Positions 30,662 to 38,669 of a stretch of DNA of 38,669 nt are shown here, piece by piece. Where the stretch lies: assembly GCA_003166855.1 (NCBI GenBank), contig PMUM01000214.1, positions 1-38,669 on the forward strand. Reading direction: 5' to 3'. Below the pieces are notes generated by a model. It had not been told where the DNA came from, did no database searches, and was given only the letters and a program-made list of their open reading frames with translations. Source of the stretch: Acidobacteriaceae bacterium. Its GTDB lineage: Bacteria > Acidobacteriota > Terriglobia > Terriglobales > Acidobacteriaceae. Made by a program: the position numbers and the translations under genes. The first letter of the stretch is position 1; each line of letters opens with the position of its first letter.

Positions 30662-32296
30662 CTAGACCGCGACCATGGCCGCCTGGTAGTCCTCGTAGGT
30701 GCCCTTGAAGTCGGTGATCTTGTGATCGCTCTCGAAGTGCCAGATGCGAGTGGCGACTTCGTCGATCAGATCATGATCGTGAGTAACTAGAAAAACCGTT
30801 CCCTGATAGCGCTGCAAGGAAATGTTCAGGGCGTTGATGGCTTCGAGGTCGAGGTGGTTCGTGGGTTCGTCAAGAACCAGCACGTTGGGCTTTTGCAGCA
30901 TGAGCTTGCAGAACAGGAGACGCGCGGCCTCGCCGCCGGAGAGGACGCTCGTGGACTTGGTCGCTTCATCGCGCTGAAACAGCATCTGTCCGAGAATTCC
31001 GCGCAGTTCCTCGGTGACGGCCGCACCGTCCCATTGATGGAGCCAGTCGATCGCGGTCATGCCACCTTCGATCAGGCTGCGGTGATCTTGCGCGAAGTAT
31101 CCGATGGAGGCCTCGTGTCCCCAGATGACTTTGCCGGAGTCGACGAAGGGGCCCTCGTAGCCGCTGGTCTTGCGCAGTTCGGCTTCCGGCGTAGTCGGAG
31201 AGTGCGCCAGCAAAGCGTTCAGCAGCGTGGTCTTGCCCGCGCCGTTGCGTCCCATGAGTGCGATTCTTTCGCCACGGATGACGCTGGCGGTGAAGTCGCG
31301 AATGACCTGCTTCTCGCCGTATGCCTTGCCGAGATGCTGGATTTCAAGAATGTGCTTGCCCGAAGGGCGCTTCTGCTCAAACTTGATGAACGGGCGCTGG
31401 ATGTTCGACTTCGCCAGTTCGGTTACCTGCAGGCGCTCGACTTCTTTTCGCCGTGATTGCACCTGGCTCGATCGCGTACCGGCTGCGAACCGTGCGATGA
31501 ATTCGTTCAACTGCGAAATTTTCTTTTCGCGCTGCGCGTTCTGCGATTCGATCTGCGAGCGGACCTGGGTCTTGGCCACGACCATATCGTCGTAGCTGCC
31601 GGTGTAGGTGATGATGGTTTCGTAGTCGATGTCGGCGATGTGAGTGCAGATGCTGTTTAGGAAGTGGCGATCGTGGGAGATCGCGATCACGACGCCGTCG
31701 TAAACGTTGAGGAATCCCTGCAGCCAGTGGATCGAGTCCAAGTCCAAGTGGTTCGTAGGTTCGTCGAGCAGCAGAGCCTGCGGATGGCCGAAGAGAGCCT
31801 GCGCCAGCAGTACGCGAACTTTCTGTCCGCCCTGCAGTTCGCCCATCTTGCGGTTGTGCGCCTCGTCGGGAATGTCAAGTCCTTGCAGCAGTATGGCGGC
31901 ATCGCTCTCGGCGGTGTAGCCGTCTTCTTCGCCGACAATGCCTTCAAGTTCTCCGAGCTTCATGCCGTCGGCGTCGGTGATCTCGGGCTTCTCGTAGATG
32001 GCGTCGCGTTCCTGCATGGCCGCCCACAGGCGCTTGTTGCCCATGATGACGGTGTCGATCGCTGTATAGGCGTCGAAGGCAAACTGGTCCTGGCTCAGGA
32101 CTCCCAGTTTGCGGGGACGGACCACCGTCCCCTTTTGCGGCTCGAGCTCGCCGCTGAGCAGCTTCATGAACGTGGATTTGCCGGCGCCGTTGGGCCCGGT
32201 CAGGCCATAGCGCTTGCCCGGCGTAAACGCCGTGGAGACTTCATCGAACAGTATTTTGGCGCCGTAGCGCATGGAGACATTGCTGACTGAGAGCAT
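30662..32296 (-). CDS. ABC-F ATPase (ribosome-associated, YbiT-like)
   Basis: 544-aa soluble protein with two ABC cassettes and no membrane segment. Walker A motifs are GPNGAGKST (34-42) and GRNGAGKTT. Walker B plus switch are LLLDEPTNHLDLDS and LVLDEPTNHLDLEA, and the second signature is LSGGEAARLL. The first cassette has LQGGQKVRVLLAQALF, an altered signature. ABC-F proteins bind the ribosomal E site and rescue or tune translation; a few give antibiotic resistance. The basic linker QSRRKEVERLQVTELAKSNI between cassettes fits the P-site tRNA interaction motif. The overall pattern is closest to YbiT. It is a single gene with no ABC transporter partner, so transport is not expected. Confidence 0.92.
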   Translation of the reverse strand: MLSVSNVSMRYGAKILFDEVSTAFTPGKRYGLTGPNGAGKSTFMKLLSGELEPQKGTVVRPRKLGVLSQDQFAFDAYTAIDTVIMGNKRLWAAMQERDAIYEKPEITDADGMKLGELEGIVGEEDGYTAESDAAILLQGLDIPDEAHNRKMGELQGGQKVRVLLAQALFGHPQALLLDEPTNHLDLDSIHWLQGFLNVYDGVVIAISHDRHFLNSICTHIADIDYETIITYTGSYDDMVVAKTQVRSQIESQNAQREKKISQLNEFIARFAAGTRSSQVQSRRKEVERLQVTELAKSNIQRPFIKFEQKRPSGKHILEIQHLGKAYGEKQVIRDFTASVIRGERIALMGRNGAGKTTLLNALLAHSPTTPEAELRKTSGYEGPFVDSGKVIWGHEASIGYFAQDHRSLIEGGMTAIDWLHQWDGAAVTEELRGILGQMLFQRDEATKSTSVLSGGEAARLLFCKLMLQKPNVLVLDEPTNHLDLEAINALNISLQRYQGTVFLVTHDHDLIDEVATRIWHFESDHKITDFKGTYEDYQAAMVAV

Positions 32297-32386
32297 GTTT
32301 TCTTTGTAACTTCTTCAGGACCTGCGAGGAATTCCGCCAAGACGGTGCGCAGCTGGAGTTAATAGAATACCATGCCGAGGCCTGAT

Positions 32387-32510
32387 TTATGCGGTACAGG
32401 GATCGACGACGGTAGCCGGAACGTCACTAAAGTGCGCTGTGTTGCGGGTGGCCAGCGTAGCGCGCCGGGGAGATGACGATCCCGTCAACTAGCCCTACAT
32501 CATAGAGCAA
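32387..32510 (-). pseudogene. Decayed VapC/PIN-type toxin fragment
   Basis: On the minus strand, ending with TAA at 32387, a 27-codon frame gives ATLATRNTAHFSDVPATVVD followed by a short tail. This is the typical C-terminal end of VapC PIN-domain toxins (LATRNxxHF). The neighbouring upstream DNA reads GLVDGIVISPAR in a shifted frame, consistent with a frameshift, and no PIN active-site acids or start codon can be found. It looks like the remnant of a toxin-antitoxin module. The remainder of the 310-nt gap between ABC-F and the GloVer gene holds nothing else I can name. Confidence 0.6.
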
Positions 32511-32606
32511 GGCGTGCTTTTGCCGGATTTCAGTGCTACAGTTTTAGCCCGCTACCGGTGACGTAGTCTGTTTTCAATCCAAAGAGCATTGATTTCGGAG
32601 GGGGAT

Positions 32607-33839
32607 ATGGGGGGCAGGCGATTCTTGCGTTCTGCAAACAGGATTCTGGTTACGTGCGCGGCCATGGCGTTGCTGGCCACGGCTGCCTGGGCGGCGAGCG
32701 CCACAAAATTGATCTATAGCTTTGCCGGCAGCGGCGACGGTGAGTACACCGACACCGAGTTGGTCATGGACAGCGCGGGCAACCTTTACGGCACATCGGT
32801 GCAAGGCGGCACCTACGGCGGAGGCACCGTTTTTCAGGTCACACCCGCCGGCGTCCACACGGTGCTTTACGACTTCACGGGCGGCGCCGATGGCGGCGAA
32901 CCCTACAAGGGCGTCACGCTCGACGCGCAGGGCGATCTGTACGGAACCGCGGTCACCGGAGGCGGGGGATCGTGCGAGGGCGGCTGCGGCGTCGCGTTCA
33001 AGCTGTCGAACTCGGGAGGGGTCTGGACGCAAACTGTGATCCACACCTTCACCGGAGGCAACGATGGCTCGGGGCCGGGCAGTCCGGTGGCGATCGACAA
33101 GCAAGGCAACATATATGGAACGACCCCGACCGGCGGAGCCAACGGAATGGGGGTCGTGTATCAATTGCGGCCGGGTGCGACTGGCGGCTGGACGCTGCGC
33201 GTCATCCACACCTTCACGGGGGGCAGCGATGGCGGCGGAGGATCGGCCAGCCGGCTGATGATCGATGCGGCGGGAAATCTTTATGGCGTGTGCACGGTGG
33301 GCGGTGCGAACGGTTTCGGCACCGTCTACAAGATGTCTTCCGTTCAAGGGAAGTGGCAGTTCACGACTCTTTACGCATTCAAGGATCAGCCGGATGGAGC
33401 TCTGCCCTACGGCGGCGTGATTTCCGACAAGGCGGGCAATCTCTACGGGACCACGTACTACGCCGGCGTCCATGACCTCGGTACGATCTACAAGCTCACG
33501 CACGGCAAGGGAGCGTGGACCGAGAGCGTGCTGTACAGTTTCAAGGGCGGCACGGACGGCGCCAGCCCCATCAGCAGCCTGGTTGCAGATGCGGCGGGCA
33601 ATCTGTACGGAACCACGAGCGACGGGGGCGCGGCATCCTGCACTTGCGGCATCATCTTCAAAATGACTCCGGGCGGGAATGGAAAATGGACCGAGAGCGT
33701 GGTGTATCGCTTCCCGGGTACTCCGCAACCCGGCTTCGCCTACAACGGAATGGTCGCGGATTCTACCGGGAGCTTCTATGGCGCGACGGTCCACGGAGGC
33801 AGCGGCAACGACGGCGCGATCTATCAATTCACACCATAG
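32607..33839 (+). CDS. GloVer-repeat beta-propeller-like exported protein
   Basis: 410 aa. Signal peptide (RILVTCAAMALLATAAWAAS). The rest is a series of about ten repeats built around GNLYGTT, a GG, then GTV(F/Y)K(L/M) and YxFxGGxDG, the pattern catalogued as the GloVer (choice-of-anchor) repeat family. Examples are GNLYGTSVQGGTYGGGTVF and GNLYGTTYYAGVHDLGTIY. The repeats are thought to form a beta-propeller; the substrate is unknown. It starts at the ATG at 32607, preceded by GGAGGGGG. The stop is only 6 nt from the stop of the convergent GH20 gene. Confidence 0.87.
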   Translation: MGGRRFLRSANRILVTCAAMALLATAAWAASATKLIYSFAGSGDGEYTDTELVMDSAGNLYGTSVQGGTYGGGTVFQVTPAGVHTVLYDFTGGADGGEPYKGVTLDAQGDLYGTAVTGGGGSCEGGCGVAFKLSNSGGVWTQTVIHTFTGGNDGSGPGSPVAIDKQGNIYGTTPTGGANGMGVVYQLRPGATGGWTLRVIHTFTGGSDGGGGSASRLMIDAAGNLYGVCTVGGANGFGTVYKMSSVQGKWQFTTLYAFKDQPDGALPYGGVISDKAGNLYGTTYYAGVHDLGTIYKLTHGKGAWTESVLYSFKGGTDGASPISSLVADAAGNLYGTTSDGGAASCTCGIIFKMTPGGNGKWTESVVYRFPGTPQPGFAYNGMVADSTGSFYGATVHGGSGNDGAIYQFTP

Positions 33840-33845
33840 CCGGTC

Positions 33846-35894
33846 CTAGTTGTGCTGGGCCGAGCTCGCATCCACTAACTGCTGCACCGGCGCAACGACC
33901 ATGAGCAGCAGATCGGTCATCGGCTTTTTGGACTGCTCGATGAGGGCGGTCTGCTGCGTCTTCCACGAGTCGGGGGCCGTTTGGCCTTTGTCGAGATAAT
34001 CGAGCGCCTGCAGACCCGCCGCACCCAGCGCAGACAGATCCTGCGACAAGAGCGCGTCTTCCTGCAGGAGATACGTCTGGCCGAGCAACGGTTGCAGGCG
34101 GACATCGTTATCCCGCCAGGTGGTCAGCCACATGCGAATCTGCGCCTCGGCGGCCTGATCTTTGTAGCCGCTCTGGACGAAGGCCTGCACGAGATCGCTG
34201 AAGTGGCGCGCGGTGTCGCTCTCCGGACTGACCGCATCGATCATGCGCGTCAGAGGTGAGTGGAAATCGATGGGACCTTTCGCGTCGCTCCAGCGGTTGT
34301 AATCTTTTACCGGCTCGACGACGTCGGCGAGATTGCGTAGTGCGGTAATGTCAGCGGGCCCAGCCATGCGATGCAGCATGTGCAGGCGCGCGCTGCGATG
34401 AGTCAGACCCATGAATTCGAGTTCGAGACTCACGGCATTCATCCGCGCGTACATCGAGGCGACGTCTGTGACACTCTGCGGAGACCAGAGTCGCTCGGCG
34501 ATGACTGCGTTGCGCGGCCAGATGTGCGAATCGATATTTTCGGGAGTGACCCACTCGGCCCACTGGCACGATTCGCCGCCCAGGATCAAGCTCTGTTCTT
34601 GCGGAGTCAAGGTTGCGGCTGCGTCGGCCATCGGGTCGACAGCGTAGTGCCGCGACGCCGGCCACATCAGATCGAGGTAGTATCCGAACGAGAGCAGCCC
34701 GCGGTAGCCCTGTTTCGCGGCTGCAGCGAGCGAGGCCTGTCCGCGCCAAGACTGAACGACGATCGTCTTCGGCAAATCAGGATGTATGATTTCGTCCCAG
34801 CCGACCATCGTTTTGTGGTTCTTGGCCACGATCTTCTCCAGGCGCTGGTTGAAATACGCCTGCAGATCCTGATTGTTCTTCATGCCGTGCGCGTGGATGA
34901 AGGCCTGAATTTGCGGGTTGGCGTCCCACTGCTTGCCGTCGACCTCGTCGCCCCCGATATGGAAGTAGGCGTCGGGGAACAGCTTGGCCATTTCGGCGAT
35001 GAACTTTTCCAGGAACTTGTAAGTCGACTCCTTCGTGGGATCCATGATCGGGTCGATGTACGGACCTGAGCCGCCGCCTTCGAGCGTGTAGGGTCCGGCG
35101 CCGCTGGAGAGTTCGGGATATCCAATAAACCACGAGCGGCTGTGGCCGGGGATGTCGAACTCGGGCATCACGCGGATGCCGCGATCATGCGCGTAGGCGA
35201 TGAGGTCGCGAATCTGGTCCTGCGTGTAGAACATGCCGTCGGAGCCCATCCCCGTGAGTTTGGAAAAGACCTTGCTTTCGACGCGGAAGCCCTGGTCGTC
35301 AGACAAGTGCCAGTGCAGCACGTTCATCTTTACCGCGGCCATGCCATCGAGATTGCGTTTGAGCACGTCGATTGGGATGAAGTGGCGGCTTACATCGATG
35401 AGCGTGCCGCGCCAGGGGAAGCGAGGCTGATCTTTGATGACGACGGCGGGCGCGGCGAATCCGGTGGGGGTGATTTGCACGAGCTGAACAAATGTCGCGA
35501 GGCCGCGCAGGACGCCTAGCGTGGTTGGCGCCGTGAGCTTCGCTCCGGAATCGGCGACGGTCAGTTCGTAGGACTCGTCTTCGCCGAGTTTCTGCACCGA
35601 CTGGAGGCCATGGTCGGCGTGGATCTGCAGCGTGGGAGCAGCGCCGGATTTGGGACGAAAAGGAATTCCGGTTTGCCGCGAAAGCTGGTCTACGAAGCTT
35701 TGGATAGCGCTGTCGAGCGAAGCATCGTGGCTTCCAGTAACTGCAACGGAGAACGATTGGCTAATCGCCAACTGGCCCGTGCCAGCCTGAACGCTGGCGG
35801 GCATGGGCATCAGGTTGAGTTGGGGTTGGGATTGAGCAGCGGCGAAGGATACCAGTAATAAAACTGCAATCAATATTATAAGGAGGTTTCGCAT
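33846..35894 (-). CDS. Exported beta-N-acetylhexosaminidase, GH20
   Basis: 682-aa secreted enzyme that removes terminal N-acetylhexosamine residues, for instance from chitin or peptidoglycan fragments. A signal peptide (LLIILIAVLLLVSFAAAQ) is followed by a GH20b-like alpha/beta domain (about 25-155) and the TIM barrel: RFPWRGTLIDVSRHFIP, MNVLHWHLSDDQGFRVESK, GIRVMPEFDIPGHSRSW. The catalytic pair D316-E317 is in FHIGGDEVDGKQW, intact for the substrate-assisted mechanism. WPRNAVIAERLWS is the usual end-of-barrel block. About 150 C-terminal residues form an extra helical domain. The start at 35894 follows AGGGA; the longer frame to 36002 overlaps the next gene. pntB lies 49 nt upstream on the same strand, so read-through from the pnt operon is possible. 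Confidence 0.92.
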   Translation of the reverse strand: MRNLLIILIAVLLLVSFAAAQSQPQLNLMPMPASVQAGTGQLAISQSFSVAVTGSHDASLDSAIQSFVDQLSRQTGIPFRPKSGAAPTLQIHADHGLQSVQKLGEDESYELTVADSGAKLTAPTTLGVLRGLATFVQLVQITPTGFAAPAVVIKDQPRFPWRGTLIDVSRHFIPIDVLKRNLDGMAAVKMNVLHWHLSDDQGFRVESKVFSKLTGMGSDGMFYTQDQIRDLIAYAHDRGIRVMPEFDIPGHSRSWFIGYPELSSGAGPYTLEGGGSGPYIDPIMDPTKESTYKFLEKFIAEMAKLFPDAYFHIGGDEVDGKQWDANPQIQAFIHAHGMKNNQDLQAYFNQRLEKIVAKNHKTMVGWDEIIHPDLPKTIVVQSWRGQASLAAAAKQGYRGLLSFGYYLDLMWPASRHYAVDPMADAAATLTPQEQSLILGGESCQWAEWVTPENIDSHIWPRNAVIAERLWSPQSVTDVASMYARMNAVSLELEFMGLTHRSARLHMLHRMAGPADITALRNLADVVEPVKDYNRWSDAKGPIDFHSPLTRMIDAVSPESDTARHFSDLVQAFVQSGYKDQAAEAQIRMWLTTWRDNDVRLQPLLGQTYLLQEDALLSQDLSALGAAGLQALDYLDKGQTAPDSWKTQQTALIEQSKKPMTDLLLMVVAPVQQLVDASSAQHN

Positions 35895-35943
35895 AGGTTT
35901 TCCCTGAGTAAGTACGACTTCATGTCCGAGCAGCCAGCGAGCG

Positions 35944-37335
<1,392 letters not shown>

Positions 37336-37347
37336 GATTGCGCTCAG

Positions 37348-37644
37348 TTACTTGTTGGCCGGACGGCTGGTCTTGAACATCCTTAGCATGCGGTCGGTGA
37401 TGAAGAATCCGCCGACCACGTTGCTGGTGGCGGCGACAATGGCGATCACGCCCAGGACCGTCGCGAACGTGCTCTTCTTTTCACCCACGAGAACGATCGC
37501 GCCCACGACGGCGATGGCATCGAGAGCGTTGGTCAGCGACATAAGCGGCGTGTGCAGCAGGGGCGAGACGTGGCGGATGACTTCGAATCCGATGAAGGCC
37601 GCCAGCATGAAAACGAAAAGTGCGTCGATCAGGTTGGAACTCAT
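37348..37644 (-). CDS. pntA2: NAD(P) transhydrogenase alpha subunit, membrane part
   Basis: 98-aa protein with three or four membrane helices (LFVFMLAAFIGFEVI, NALDAIAVVGAIVLVG, LGVIAIVAATSNVVGGFFIT). It is the separate alpha-2 piece of transhydrogenase, split from the nucleotide-binding alpha-1, as in many bacteria. The family block VSPLLHTPLMSLTNALDAI is intact. It lies between pntA1 (243 nt upstream) and pntB (12 nt downstream). Confidence 0.93.
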   Translation of the reverse strand: MSSNLIDALFVFMLAAFIGFEVIRHVSPLLHTPLMSLTNALDAIAVVGAIVLVGEKKSTFATVLGVIAIVAATSNVVGGFFITDRMLRMFKTSRPANK

Positions 37645-37680
37645 ACGCTCCCTTTCCCTACGTTGTCATCATTTTCTGCC

Positions 37681-37831
37681 TTGTCATCCTGAGTGGAGTG
37701 GCTGCTTCGCGAAAGCGGAGCAGCCGCGGAGTCGAAGGATCCCTACGCCGACATCACTCGCTGTGGCTATAGGGATCCTTCGACTGCGCAAGAGTTCGCT
37801 ATGCGAACTCTTGCTCCGCTCAGGATGACAA
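37681..37831. repeat. Large nested inverted repeat R6 in the pntA1-pntA2 gap
   Basis: Outer arms TTGTCATCCTGAG (37681-37693) and CTCAGGATGACAA (37819-37831) are perfect reverse complements. Inner arms GTCGAAGGATCCCTA (37731-37745) and TAGGGATCCTTCGAC (37770-37784) are also perfect. Two further hairpins lie between them, with stems at 37701-37724 and 37791-37811. The whole is about 150 nt and sits inside the pnt operon. Confidence 0.9.
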
Positions 37832-37850
37832 TCTTAGAAAGAACCGTGAT

Positions 37851-37870
37851 GGCGCGACTGAAGCCGCGCC
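37851..37870. repeat. Small hairpin repeat R7
   Basis: GGCGCG-actgaagc-CGCGCC, followed by CCTCCC. This is a short GC-rich hairpin just 3' of the pntA1 stop codon at 37888. Confidence 0.5.
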
Positions 37871-37887
37871 CCTCCCAACATCCTTGC

Positions 37888-38669
37888 CTACCCACCCGCC
37901 GTCGCCAGCGCCGGCATCTTGAAGAATTCGCGCACACGGGCGTTCACCACTTCTCCGCCACTGGTAATCATGGTCTCGCGAATAATCTCGTCCTGCAGGT
38001 TCAGCTGCAGCTTACCCTCTTTCACCATGTAAAGCAGGAACGTGGTGATGTTGCGGGCGTACATCTGGCTGGCGTGGTACGGAACGCTGGTAGCCAGGTT
38101 GATGGCCCCGATGATGGTGACGCCGCACAGTTTCACCGTTTGTCCGGTGTGCGTCAGTTCGCAGTTGCCGCCGCGTTCGGCAGCAAGGTCGACGATCACA
38201 GAACCTGGCGCCATCCCTTTCACCATGTCTGAGGTGATGAGCACGGGAGACTTCTTGCCGGGAATCACTGCGGCCGTAATGACCACGTCACTCTCCGCGA
38301 CGACGCGGGTCAGCAGTTCGCGCTGGCGGGCGTAGAAGGTTTCGTCCTGCGCGGTGCCGTAGCCGCGGGCGTCCTGCGCGTTCTGGGCTTCGATGGGGAG
38401 TTCGACGAATCGTCCACCCAGACTCTGGACCTGCTCTTTGGCGGCGGGACGCATGTCGTAGGCCGAGGCCACGGCACCGAGACGGCGAGCAGTCGAGATA
38501 GCTTGCAGTCCGGCGACGCCTGCGCCGATCACGAATACACGCGCGGGCGTAATCGTGCCGGCGGCGGTGGTCATCATGGGAAAGATTCGCGGCGAAGTTT
38601 CGGCGGCCAGCAAGACAGCTTTGTATCCGCAGCACGTGGCCATCGACGAGAGCGCATCCATGCTTTGCG
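37888..38669 (-). CDS. pntA1: NAD(P) transhydrogenase alpha-1 subunit, NAD-binding (C-terminal part only)
   Basis: The gene runs off the right edge: only the last 260 or so residues are in the window, and a Met at 38661 is internal, not the start. The Rossmann-type dinucleotide site VFVIGAGVAGLQAISTARRL is followed by AYDMRPAAKEQVQSLGGRFV and VVITAAVIPGKKSPVLI. VIVDLAAERGGNCELT completes the NAD-binding domain (dI), which is homologous to alanine dehydrogenase. The RxxDxR-like loop after the Rossmann motif and the pntA2/pntB context make PntA rather than alanine dehydrogenase. The 243-nt gap to pntA2 is filled by R6 and R7. Confidence 0.94.
   Translation of the reverse strand, partial: QSMDALSSMATCCGYKAVLLAAETSPRIFPMMTTAAGTITPARVFVIGAGVAGLQAISTARRLGAVASAYDMRPAAKEQVQSLGGRFVELPIEAQNAQDARGYGTAQDETFYARQRELLTRVVAESDVVITAAVIPGKKSPVLITSDMVKGMAPGSVIVDLAAERGGNCELTHTGQTVKLCGVTIIGAINLATSVPYHASQMYARNITTFLLYMVKEGKLQLNLQDEIIRETMITSGGEVVNARVREFFKMPALATAGG

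Overview
The window is a GC-rich bacterial chromosome segment, densely coded on both strands, with no rRNA, tRNA or CRISPR array that I can see. Gene content points to the Acidobacteriota (a Koribacter/Terriglobia-like soil organism): trpS-scpA-scpB-rluB, a GloVer-repeat protein, secreted TPR proteins, secreted glycoside hydrolases with Ig-like domains, and many short palindromic intergenic repeats. The lineage is inferred from gene style, not from a marker comparison.

Layout. 1-2.5 kb: a small ABM-fold protein, then (minus strand) a DUF47/PhoU-like protein followed by a PiT phosphate transporter. 3.0-6.8 kb: three exported proteins of unknown role, two with TPR-like regions. 6.8-12.1 kb: rnc, two tandem signal peptidase I genes and a large AsmA-like protein, all on plus and closely spaced. 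12.1-12.7 kb: a MazE/MazF-type toxin-antitoxin pair. 12.7-15.9 kb (minus): a D-aminoacylase-like exported amidohydrolase and an APC permease. 16.1-20.9 kb (plus): trpS (with an Fe-S type cysteine motif), scpA, scpB, rluB-like, hisC. 21.1-24.4 kb (minus): ROK sugar kinase, mutM, pirin. 24.7-30.5 kb: a GH18-like secreted protein, small exported or membrane proteins, a TonB-C domain protein, an acyl-CoA dehydrogenase and a MerR-HTH/TPR fusion. 30.7-33.8 kb: an ABC-F ATPase, a decayed VapC remnant and a GloVer beta-propeller protein. 33.8 kb-end (minus): a GH20 hexosaminidase and the split NAD(P) transhydrogenase operon pntA1-pntA2-pntB; pntA1 runs off the right edge.

How the genes fit together. 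Phosphate uptake (PiT plus DUF47), chitin or peptidoglycan amino-sugar use (GH18-like, GH20, ROK kinase, D-amino-acid deacylase with an amino-acid permease) and protein export (two LepB) are recurring themes. Joint action of the scattered genes is inference.

The most unusual signal is the intergenic DNA. At least seven families of hairpin-forming repeats recur within 38 kb. One family sits just beyond gene 3' ends, one lies between operon partners, one abuts the rnc start codon, one is in frame inside mutM, and an eight-unit 16-bp tandem array separates hisC from the ROK kinase.
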